Positions 1 through 6,364 of a DNA stretch of 8,424 bases are shown piece by piece. The first letter of the stretch is position 1, and each line of letters starts with the position of its first letter. The translations under genes were made by a program, and so were the position numbers. This stretch comes from Anaerolineaceae bacterium (GTDB taxonomy: Bacteria > Chloroflexota > Anaerolineae > Anaerolineales > Villigracilaceae), in the NCBI GenBank assembly GCA_022181005.1, contig BQMV01000039.1:1-8424 (forward strand), written 5' to 3'. Below the pieces are notes generated by a model that was not told the origin of the DNA, did no database searches, and saw only the letters and a program-made list of their open reading frames with translations.

Positions 1-2
1 AA

Positions 3-791
3 ACGGGATGCTCGCTTTTGCTGGAGAAGCCGCTCTCACATTCGATGGATCGCATTGACGAACTCGAGTCCGCGATCAAGAAGGGCGGCGGGCGCGTCGT
101 GGTTGGATTCCAATTCCGTTTTCACCCAGGTATAATGAAAGCCAAGCAGTTGATCTCCGCGGGCGAGATCGGGAGTGTGATCTCGGCGCATGTGCATTTC
201 GGTGAATATCTGCCCGCGTGGCATCCGTGGGAGGATTATCGTCAGGGCTACGCGGCGCGCGCGGATATGGGCGGGGGAGTCGTGTTGACTCAATGCCACT
301 CGCTCGATTATCTTCCGTGGCTGGTGGGTAAAGTGGAATCTGTTTGGGGGTTCACCGCCAAACTCAGCGACTTGGATGTGGACGTGGAAGACACCGCGAA
401 GATCGGTCTGCGTTTCGAGAATGGCGCGTTGGGGAGCATCCACCTCGATTACAACCAACAACCTCCCGCGCATTATTTTGAAGTGGTCGGCACGAAAGGT
501 TCGTTGCAGTGGAATCTCGCAGATGGCGCGACGCGAATCTATAGAGCTTCCCCTCACCCCAAGCCCTCTCCCGAGGGGAGAGAGGGTAGCAATTGGGATG
601 TGTATCCGCCTCCCCCTGAGTTTGAACGCAACGTCATGTTCATGGACGAGATGAAACATTTCATCGCCGTCGCGCGCGGCGAGGTCGAGTCGTCGTGTCC
701 GCTTGAGGATGGGATTAAAGTGCAACGGTTGATCGGCGCTGTTCTGGCTTCCAGCAATTCGGGGACTCGAATTAAAATACCAGCACAATGA
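3..791 (+). CDS. Gfo/Idh/MocA-family NAD(P)-dependent oxidoreductase, 5'-truncated by window edge
   Basis: Family members oxidise or reduce sugars and related polyols with NAD(P). The frame is already open at base 3 and reads TGCSLLLEKPLSHS, so the true start lies upstream. The TTG at 18 is internal, because family proteins have about 95-100 residues of Rossmann fold before the EKP motif (here at 24-32), whose lysine contacts cofactor and substrate. Downstream are GFQFRFHPG, the GEIG turn, and GGGVVLTQCHSLDYL, which carries the family's conserved active-site histidine (297-299). The C-terminal beta-sheet domain follows (FENGALGSIHLDYNQ, VVGTKGSLQW) and the closing helix (MFMDEMKHFI) is intact. 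An in-frame Pro-rich insert (SPHPKPSPEGREGS, 549-590) comes from a palindromic DNA repeat and probably sits in a surface loop. The stop overlaps the next start as ATGA (788-791), implying translational coupling. Substrate unknown; a role in making a sugar for the surface glycan is inferred from the neighbours. Confidence 0.9.
   Translation, partial: TGCSLLLEKPLSHSMDRIDELESAIKKGGGRVVVGFQFRFHPGIMKAKQLISAGEIGSVISAHVHFGEYLPAWHPWEDYRQGYAARADMGGGVVLTQCHSLDYLPWLVGKVESVWGFTAKLSDLDVDVEDTAKIGLRFENGALGSIHLDYNQQPPAHYFEVVGTKGSLQWNLADGATRIYRASPHPKPSPEGREGSNWDVYPPPPEFERNVMFMDEMKHFIAVARGEVESSCPLEDGIKVQRLIGAVLASSNSGTRIKIPAQ
551..586. repeat. Short palindromic repeat inserted in frame in the oxidoreductase gene
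   Basis: This 36-bp C-rich/G-rich near-palindrome begins CCCTCACCCC and ends GGGGAGAGAGGG. CTCTCCC (566-572) pairs perfectly with GGGAGAG (576-582) around a 3-base loop, and further C-runs and G-runs flank it. Its length is a multiple of three, so the host gene stays open; it is read as part of SPHPKPSPEGREGS. Elements of this CTCACCCC...CCCTCTCCC type are known to me as dispersed repeats in several bacterial phyla, and they commonly appear in predicted proteins as Pro-rich peptides. Membership in that class is recognised by eye, not by search. Confidence 0.65.
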
Positions 792-2812
792 AAATGAATT
801 TTCGCGCTAACAAATTGTCCGATAGTTTGCTGGCTGGCATCGCGCTGACCGTGATCGCGGCATTGGTCTATCTGCCGTTTGTTTTTCGGTTCGGATATTA
901 TTTTGACGATTGGTACATCATGTTCGCGGCGGGCGCGCGCGGGGCGGAAGCGATCCATGAAATTTACAGCATCGACCGCCCGGCGGGCGCGCTCTTGATG
1001 AGTCCGCTGTATGCTTTGTTTGGAGCGAATCCGCTTTATTACAATCTCTCGGCGTTTGCGTTTCGCGTTCTCGGAGCATTGGGCGTGTGGGCTCTCTGCG
1101 CGAGACTGTGGTCTCAGGCGCGCGTGTTTGCTTTGATGACGGCGTTGCTTTTTCTGATCTATCCGGGATTTCTTTCACAGCCGAACGGGATCACCTATCA
1201 ATATTATCTTGCCGGTCTCGCCTCTGCGACTTGGTCTGTTGCATTAACGATGCGGGCGGTCACAACTGCGCATCGCGGTCGTAGATGGGTATTGCATGGA
1301 TTCTCGATCTTGTTGGGATTGTTCTACCTTTCGCAGATCGAGTGGTACATCGGCTTTGAGGCGATCCGTTGGACATGCGTCTTTCTTGCCGCATCAAGAG
1401 AGGGAGGATCAGCCCGTGAAAGAATCATCCGCGCGTTCCAACAGGGATTCCCCGCGTTGCTTGTTCCAGCGCTGTTCCTTGCGTGGCGGGTATTCTTCTT
1501 CGATAGTGAACGCGGCGCGACCGATGTAGGGGCGCAAGTAGGCGATGTGTTTCTCTATCCATTACAGACAATATTTCGATGGGGATTTTCGCAGGCGCAG
1601 AACATGTTCGAAACGTTGGTCGCCGCCTGGGTAACGCCGCTTCAACAAGTTGGCTTGGTTCAAGAGAACACCCAGCGTTTGATCGCGCTAACGATCGGAG
1701 TTGCTTCGGCGGCGCTGTCGCTGATCGCGTTGCGGCGAATGGAGTCGCAAGAGAACGCGGCGCATATCGACTCGTCAACCTGGAAAAGCGAGATGACCTG
1801 GCTGGGTTTGGCGGCTCTCGTGTTCGGGCTGGCGCCGGTGACGCTTGCCAACCGCGAGGTCTGGTTCCCTTCATTTTCACGTTACACGCTTGCGGCTTCC
1901 CTCGGCGCGGCGATCCTCATCGCGGCATGGGTGTCGGGATTGTCGAAGCCGGCGGCGCGTTGGGGCATACTCGCAATTTTCATCCTTGCTTCTGTATTCA
2001 CTCACTACGGAAACGGATTGCAATACGCGACCCAAACTCAACGGACGCGCGAATTCTGGTGGCAGGTTGCATGGCGCGCGCCGCAATTTCAAATCAACAC
2101 AACCTTGATCGCAAATATCGCTTCGGTATCGACCGAGGAGGATTATTTTGTTTGGGGACCCGCAAATTTTCTGTATTATCCTGAAAGTCAGAACGACAAG
2201 ATGGCGCAGCCCTCGCTGTATGCGGCTATCCTGAATAAAAACACTGTGCAAAAGGTTCTTATCCGCAAACGACAGGAGTATGACAATCGCCGCGGAATCA
2301 TCACGTATAAAAACTATCGCAACATCCTGATCCTCTCGCAACCGTCGCCCACTTCGTGCGTGCATGTGATCGATGGATTCCAGCCTGAATTCTCCGCCGC
2401 CGAATCGGATTCGATTCGCGTCATCGGATCGTTTTCCGAACTCGAACATGTCCTCGCGGATGAAACGCCTCGCACGCCGCCTCCGCTCGTCTTCGGACCT
2501 GAGCCTCCGCGCGGCTGGTGCTACTTTTACCAGTCTGCCGATCTGGCTCGTCAACGCGGGGAGTGGGAAGCAATCGTCGGCTTGGGAAAAGAAGCGCAGG
2601 CGCTGGGCTTCTCCCCATCCGACCTGATCGAATGGATGCCGTTCCTTCAAGCCTATGCGATTACCGACGATGCGGATCGTTTGGCGGAACTTGTTCCGGT
2701 AATTTCTGCGGAGCCTTACATCGCGTTGCAGGTCTGCCGGATTATTGGAGGCTTGCAAGGCATTTCAGACTCTATCGTCGAAATCATTGACTCGCAATAT
2801 TGTCCTGAATAA
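788..2812 (+). CDS. Polytopic membrane protein, GT-C glycosyltransferase-like, with soluble C-terminal domain
   Basis: This is a 674-residue protein. About ten hydrophobic segments lie in the first 405 residues (roughly 14-34, 88-106, 112-126, 138-155, 172-188, 218-234, 298-315, 335-355, 365-383, 391-405). Just after the first segment is an acidic pair in YYFDDWYI (D40, D41), followed by DRPAGALL. This arrangement matches GT-C transferases (PMT/ArnT-like), where an acidic residue in the first outer loop acts on a polyprenyl-phosphate sugar. Residues about 420-674 are soluble, and the last part (about 583-665) looks like helical, TPR-like pairs (DLARQRGEWEAIVGLGKEAQ). No named family is recognised with confidence. 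The ATG at 788 overlaps the upstream stop (ATGA) and has no clear Shine-Dalgarno sequence, so coupling to the upstream gene is likely. It could instead be a non-enzymatic membrane protein of a glycan assembly system. Confidence 0.75.
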   Translation: MKMNFRANKLSDSLLAGIALTVIAALVYLPFVFRFGYYFDDWYIMFAAGARGAEAIHEIYSIDRPAGALLMSPLYALFGANPLYYNLSAFAFRVLGALGVWALCARLWSQARVFALMTALLFLIYPGFLSQPNGITYQYYLAGLASATWSVALTMRAVTTAHRGRRWVLHGFSILLGLFYLSQIEWYIGFEAIRWTCVFLAASREGGSARERIIRAFQQGFPALLVPALFLAWRVFFFDSERGATDVGAQVGDVFLYPLQTIFRWGFSQAQNMFETLVAAWVTPLQQVGLVQENTQRLIALTIGVASAALSLIALRRMESQENAAHIDSSTWKSEMTWLGLAALVFGLAPVTLANREVWFPSFSRYTLAASLGAAILIAAWVSGLSKPAARWGILAIFILASVFTHYGNGLQYATQTQRTREFWWQVAWRAPQFQINTTLIANIASVSTEEDYFVWGPANFLYYPESQNDKMAQPSLYAAILNKNTVQKVLIRKRQEYDNRRGIITYKNYRNILILSQPSPTSCVHVIDGFQPEFSAAESDSIRVIGSFSELEHVLADETPRTPPPLVFGPEPPRGWCYFYQSADLARQRGEWEAIVGLGKEAQALGFSPSDLIEWMPFLQAYAITDDADRLAELVPVISAEPYIALQVCRIIGGLQGISDSIVEIIDSQYCPE

Positions 2813-2828
2813 GCGGATGTCGTATTTC

Positions 2829-2859
2829 AAAATTCAGCGAGTGAATTTTAGGTTATAAT
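2829..2859 (+). promoter_or_regulatory. Candidate promoter (-10 TATAAT) with overlapping inverted repeat
   Basis: A perfect -10 hexamer TATAAT lies at 2854-2859, 54 bases before the sat start. Immediately upstream is a perfect 8-bp inverted repeat, AAAATTCA (2829-2836) and TGAATTTT (2842-2849), separated by GCGAG. It covers the position where a -35 box would lie. No good -35 match exists there (AATTCA at 17-bp spacing), and no TG extension precedes the -10. This fits a regulated promoter with an operator or activator site, but it is a pattern reading only. The stem is A/T-rich and is not followed by a T-run, so it is a poor terminator for the upstream gene. The 101-bp gap contains no other gene I can support. 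Confidence 0.45.
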
Positions 2860-2902
2860 CATGCCTCGCATAAGCAATCTAACAGAACAAACTGTGTCAA
2901 TC

Positions 2903-2908
2903 AAGGAG
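2903..2908 (+). promoter_or_regulatory. Ribosome binding site for the sulfate adenylyltransferase gene
   Basis: AAGGAG sits 5 bases before the ATG at 2914. It is the only strong Shine-Dalgarno sequence seen before any start in this window and fixes the start of that gene. Confidence 0.8.
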
Positions 2909-2913
2909 TAATA

Positions 2914-4638
2914 ATGTCGAAAGCCAAACTGATCGCCCCGTATGGGGGAAAACTTGTGAATCTTGTTGTGGAAGGCAAAGAGCGCGACGAACTTCTCGCC
3001 CGCGCTTCTGAACTGCCCTCCATTAAGATCACCACGCGCAATCTCTGCGATCTTGAACTGCTCGCCACCGGCGGATTTTCTCCGCTCACCACCTTCATGG
3101 GCAAAGCGGATTATGAACGCGTCTTGCATGAGATGCGGCTGGTAGATGGAACTCTGTGGCCCCTGCCGATCACATTGACCGCTGACCCGAAAGAATTGCC
3201 GGCCGTCGGCGAAGAACTTGTATTGCGTAACGCAAACAACGACGTCATCGCTGTGATGACGCTGGAGGAGATCTATCATTGGGATATGGATACTGAAGCC
3301 GCGCTCGCTTATGGCTCAACCGATCCGCGCCACCCGATGGTCTCTGAAATGGAACGCTGGGGCAAGGTTTGTATTTCAGGTCCGTTGAAGGTGGTGAACC
3401 TGCCGAAGTATTATGACTTTGTCAGCCTGCGTCTCACGCCCGCGCAAGTGCGCGAACGGCTTGAAGGAATGGGCAATGAGAACGTCGTCGCGTTTCAGAC
3501 ACGCAACCCACTGCACCGTATCCACGAAGAGCTGACCAAGCGCGCCGCGGCAAAAGTGAAAGGTTCGCTGTTGATTCATCCCACCGTCGGCATGACCAAG
3601 CCCGGCGACGTGGATCATTACTCCCGCACGCGCACATACAAGGCGCTGGTGGAGAATCACTACGACAAGAACACCACCATGCTCAGCCTGCTTCCGTTCG
3701 CTATGCGCATGGCTGGACCGAAAGAAGTTCTGCTCCACGCCATTGTCCGCCGCAACCACGGCGCGAATCATTTTGTGGTCGGGCGCGATCATGCAGGACC
3801 GGGAAAGGATTCTACCGGCAAACCGTTCTACGGTCCGTACGACGCGCAGGAGAATATGAAGAAGTATAAAGATGAACTGGGCGTCACGATGGTCCCGTTT
3901 GAAATGCTGGTCTATCTTCCCGACGAAGCTCGTTATGTGGAAGAAAAGGATGTTCCTGCAGGCGCGAAGACCGCCAACATCTCCGGCACGCAAGTGCGCG
4001 AGGATTATCTGGCGAAGGGAAAACTTTTGCCCGATTGGTTCACTCGTCCCGAGACGGCTGAAATTTTACGCGAGACATATCCGCCGCGTTCCAAGCAGGG
4101 ATTCTGCATCTGGTTCACCGGCTTGAGCGGCTCCGGCAAAAGCGCGACGACTCAAGTTCTCACTTCGCTTCTGCTCGAACGCGGACGTGAAATTTCCATC
4201 CTCGACGGCGACGTGGTCCGCACGCATCTCTCGAAAGGACTCGGCTTCAGCAAAGAAGACCGCGACACGAACATTCTGCGAATCGGATTCGTGGCTGGCG
4301 AGATCGTGCACGCCGGCGGCGCGGTCATCTGCGCGGCGATCAGTCCGTATCGCGCCACACGCAACGAAGCGCGCAAGATGGTCGGCGACAATTTCATCAC
4401 CGTCTACATGGATACGCCCGTTGAAGTCTGCGAAGAGCGTGACGTGAAGGGTTTATACGCGAAAGCGCGCCAAGCCATGCAAGACGGCAAGCCGATGGGC
4501 TTCACCGGCGTGGACGATCCGTACGAGCCGCCGATCGAACCGGAGATCACGCTCAAAGGTTTTGGCGCGACCCCCGAAGAGAACGCGCACATCATCATGA
4601 AGTATCTCGAAGACCAGGGATATTTGAATCACAATTAA
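2914..4638 (+). CDS. sat: Bifunctional sulfate adenylyltransferase / adenylylsulfate kinase
   Basis: This cytoplasmic enzyme makes APS from sulfate and ATP, then phosphorylates it to PAPS, the activated sulfate used for assimilation and sulfotransferases. The protein has 574 residues in the order ATP sulfurylase then APS kinase. Residues about 1-165 form the PUA-like N-terminal domain. The catalytic domain has QTRNPLHRIHE (195-205, HxxH at 201/204), VRRNHGANHF (278-287), GRDHAGPG (290-297) and ISGTQVR (356-362). The kinase domain begins near 394 with an intact P-loop GLSGSGKS (403-410), followed by LDGDVVR (430-436), ISPYR (476-480), KGLYAKAR (512-519) and FTGVDDPYE (530-538). The fungal enzymes share this order but have a degenerate, regulatory kinase-like domain; here the kinase motifs are intact, as in the Aquifex-type enzyme, so both activities are expected. 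It has its own ribosome site and a candidate promoter, so it may be transcribed separately from the genes before it. Confidence 0.96.
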   Translation: MSKAKLIAPYGGKLVNLVVEGKERDELLARASELPSIKITTRNLCDLELLATGGFSPLTTFMGKADYERVLHEMRLVDGTLWPLPITLTADPKELPAVGEELVLRNANNDVIAVMTLEEIYHWDMDTEAALAYGSTDPRHPMVSEMERWGKVCISGPLKVVNLPKYYDFVSLRLTPAQVRERLEGMGNENVVAFQTRNPLHRIHEELTKRAAAKVKGSLLIHPTVGMTKPGDVDHYSRTRTYKALVENHYDKNTTMLSLLPFAMRMAGPKEVLLHAIVRRNHGANHFVVGRDHAGPGKDSTGKPFYGPYDAQENMKKYKDELGVTMVPFEMLVYLPDEARYVEEKDVPAGAKTANISGTQVREDYLAKGKLLPDWFTRPETAEILRETYPPRSKQGFCIWFTGLSGSGKSATTQVLTSLLLERGREISILDGDVVRTHLSKGLGFSKEDRDTNILRIGFVAGEIVHAGGAVICAAISPYRATRNEARKMVGDNFITVYMDTPVEVCEERDVKGLYAKARQAMQDGKPMGFTGVDDPYEPPIEPEITLKGFGATPEENAHIIMKYLEDQGYLNHN

Positions 4639-4641
4639 ATT

Positions 4642-4692
4642 GTAGGGGCGGGGTCTCCCTGCTCAATCTGGACAAGAGAACCCCGCCCCTAC
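4642..4692. repeat. G+C-rich intergenic palindrome
   Basis: GTAGGGGCGGGGT (4642-4654) is perfectly complementary to ACCCCGCCCCTAC (4680-4692). The stem extends inwards by four more pairs (TCTC with GAGA) if one base is bulged. The element takes up most of the 63-bp gap between the sulfurylase stop and the next start. The transcript hairpin is followed by GATAATTTTA, so partial terminator activity is possible, but the T-run is weak. TAGGGGCG...CGCCCCTA elements resemble dispersed intergenic repeats I associate with Chloroflexota and cyanobacteria; this link is from memory. Confidence 0.75.
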
Positions 4693-4701
4693 GATAATTT
4701 T

Positions 4702-6303
4702 ATGACCATCCGCATTCCGCTTCGCCTTGCCTCGTTCCTCAGCCTGATTCTGATCATGACGGCTGGGACGTTCCTCGTCTTGCGCGCCACGCCGGAGGGG
4801 TTGGGGCTGTCAGATGATTCCATCGCGTACATCGCCGGCGCGCGGAGTTTGCTGGCGGGGGATGGCTATCGCGAAGCGTGGCTCGCCACGAACGGATACG
4901 TCACGCACTTCCCGCCGGGCTTTTCCTCCGCGCTGGCGTTCATCGGCTTGTTCGGTCTCGACCCGCTGCGCGGCGCACGGTTCCTCAACGCGATTCTATT
5001 CGGCTTGAACGCCGGCTTGCTCGGCGTTATCGCATGGAGAATGATCCCCTCTCTTGCCGCCGGACTTATTCTTGCCGCGCTATTTGTCTTGAATGGCGAT
5101 TTACTGCAAGTTCACGCTGTTGCGATGAGCGAACCGTTGTTCATCTTTCTCGCGTTATGCGCTTTCTGGAATTTTGACTTGTACTTCGAGCGTCCGCCCT
5201 CTTCTATCGGAAGGGGGATCGCCGGCGAATGGTGGTGGTTGATCGCTTGCGCTTCATTCGCGGGGATGGCGTACCTCACGCGGTACGCCGGCCTTGCCCT
5301 TGCCGCCGCATTCATCGTCGCTATCTTCGTCTTGCGCACAACGTGGCGCAAACGCTTCATGAGCGCCGGAATTTTCCTCGCCGGCTTCCTGCCGTGGATG
5401 TTGGGCTGGGCGTGGCGCAATCAAATCGTTGCCGCAAGCGCGACAAACCGATCTTTTGTCTGGCACCCGATCGCGCAAGATAATTTGACTCTCGGCTTGC
5501 GAGTGTTCGCCGCTTTCCTTATTCCGGCTTCAACGTGGGTTAAAACAATTGTCAAAATTCCCTTCTTAATCGAGGCGTTGGTCAGTCTTATTCTTGGCGC
5601 TGTGTTTGTTTGGACAGCGACCCGCGCATGGAAATATCTTTCGCCGCTCACGCCGCGTCCCTCGCCGACCGGCGCAGGCAAACAAGGCGCGCGTGAAGTT
5701 GTCTCGTTCATAGCCGGCTTGTTCATTATTGCGTACCTCGCCTCCATCGTCGCTTCAATGACAATGTTCGACGCGGCGACCAAATTCAAATTGCGAATTT
5801 TATCGCCTATTTTTGTTTGTTTACTGATCCTGTTTGTCTTTGCTATCGCCCAACTGAAAGAAAAAAAACGCAATCTAGCGATTATTTTGACTGTTCTGTT
5901 GTTAGGCATATCCGCTTACAAACAATCTGTCACCGTTAACACGTGGGCAAAGAGCGGGCAGGGATACGCGTCTTTTCAGTGGTACAAATCGGACGCGATG
6001 GCGTATTTGCGCGAGTTGCCAAGCGATGTCGCCATCTTTACCAATGAACCCGCCGCCGTCTACCTTTATACCGGGCGCGGAGCGTTGGTGTTGCCCAGCG
6101 GTTATGATTCGGCGCGCGCCGAATCCATTCCAGGCTTTGAAGAAGGCGTCGAGCGCATGCAGGCTGAAATCAACGCGGGACGCGCCGTGCTTGCCATCTT
6201 CGACGACGGCGCGAACATCGCCGGCGAAGTGGACGCGCTGACCGAAGGGTTGAATCTCGCGCACAAATCGCAAGGCGATTCGATTTACACACATCAACCG
6301 TAA
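4702..6303 (+). CDS. Polytopic membrane glycosyltransferase-like protein (GT-C / GT39-like)
   Basis: This is a 533-residue membrane protein with about nine or ten hydrophobic segments between residues 8 and 405 and a short soluble C-terminal tail (about 410-533). It shows features of the ArnT/PMT-type GT-C family: an acidic pair right after the first segment (GLSDDSIAYIAGARSL, D38/D39), THFPPGFSSAL (68-78) and a conserved-looking AMSEPLFIFL (141-150). Such enzymes move a sugar from a polyprenyl-phosphate donor on the outer side of the membrane. Acceptor and sugar cannot be told from sequence. The ATG at 4702 has no Shine-Dalgarno sequence; a repeat palindrome ends 9 bases before it. An in-frame ATG at 4756 (residue 19) also lacks one and would cut into the first hydrophobic segment. 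A Pro-rich peptide LSPLTPRPSPTGAGKQG (313-329), repeat-derived, lies in the loop between two membrane segments. The family assignment is firmer than for the other membrane protein, but still by motif. Confidence 0.82.
   Translation: MTIRIPLRLASFLSLILIMTAGTFLVLRATPEGLGLSDDSIAYIAGARSLLAGDGYREAWLATNGYVTHFPPGFSSALAFIGLFGLDPLRGARFLNAILFGLNAGLLGVIAWRMIPSLAAGLILAALFVLNGDLLQVHAVAMSEPLFIFLALCAFWNFDLYFERPPSSIGRGIAGEWWWLIACASFAGMAYLTRYAGLALAAAFIVAIFVLRTTWRKRFMSAGIFLAGFLPWMLGWAWRNQIVAASATNRSFVWHPIAQDNLTLGLRVFAAFLIPASTWVKTIVKIPFLIEALVSLILGAVFVWTATRAWKYLSPLTPRPSPTGAGKQGAREVVSFIAGLFIIAYLASIVASMTMFDAATKFKLRILSPIFVCLLILFVFAIAQLKEKKRNLAIILTVLLLGISAYKQSVTVNTWAKSGQGYASFQWYKSDAMAYLRELPSDVAIFTNEPAAVYLYTGRGALVLPSGYDSARAESIPGFEEGVERMQAEINAGRAVLAIFDDGANIAGEVDALTEGLNLAHKSQGDSIYTHQP
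5645..5680. repeat. Repeat-derived in-frame insert in the membrane glycosyltransferase gene
   Basis: The stretch CGCTCACGCCGCGTCCCTCG followed by CCGACCGGCGCAGG reads as PLTPRPSPTGAG. It has the same layout as the 551-586 element (CTCACSCC, a short spacer, CCCTCNCC, then a G-rich return), but the G-rich arm has decayed, so the palindrome is weak. Peptides of the PLTPRPSPTG type are, from experience, a hallmark of dispersed DNA repeats read through by genes. It lies in a predicted loop between hydrophobic segments at about 292-309 and 334-352. Confidence 0.5.
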
Positions 6304-6311
6304 GGCGTTTG

Positions 6312-6352
6312 CTCAAGCCGCCGTCCTCGGCGGCGAGGACGCCGCCTCAAGC
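6312..6352. repeat. Intergenic hairpin flanked by short direct repeats
   Basis: The stem CGTCCTCG (6322-6329) and CGAGGACG (6334-6341) is perfect, with a 4-base loop, and is extended by imperfect GCCGCC/GCCGCC arms. The hairpin is bracketed by two copies of CTCAAGC (6312-6318 and 6346-6352). No T-run follows, so it is not a typical intrinsic terminator. It occupies most of the 61-bp gap; the likely ribosome site of the next gene (GGAAG, 6354-6358) begins just outside it. It looks like another dispersed repeat rather than a regulatory site. Confidence 0.55.
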
Positions 6353-6364
6353 TGGAAGAAAACC

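Noticed and set aside
18..20. TTG start for the first gene
   Set aside because: The frame is open upstream to the window edge, and the EKP motif directly after it is normally preceded by about 95-100 residues of Rossmann fold, so the TTG is an internal leucine codon.
36..788. Long reverse-strand open frame (250 codons) opposite the oxidoreductase gene
   Set aside because: It mirrors a well-supported gene, has no recognisable domain, and its Arg/His-rich composition is typical of antisense frames in G+C-rich DNA.
1877..2758. Reverse-strand open frame of 293 codons opposite the C-terminal half of the large membrane protein
   Set aside because: The sense frame is continuous with a coherent membrane-protein pattern; the antisense product is highly charged, with no motif or ribosome site seen.
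2861..2911. Sixteen-codon leader ORF (MPRISNLTEQTVSIKE) ending two bases before the sat start
   Set aside because: It has no ribosome site, and a transcript from the TATAAT at 2854-2859 would begin at or after its ATG, so it is unlikely to be translated. It has no run of Cys or Met codons expected of a sulfur attenuator.
2813..2913. Riboswitch or intrinsic terminator before sat
   Set aside because: The expected leader is only about 48 bases, with no T-run after a G+C-rich stem and no recognisable S-box or similar aptamer core.
3376..3993. Reverse-strand open frame of 205 codons inside the sulfate adenylyltransferase gene
   Set aside because: It lies opposite highly conserved catalytic motifs of the sulfurylase, whose codon constraints explain the open antisense frame.
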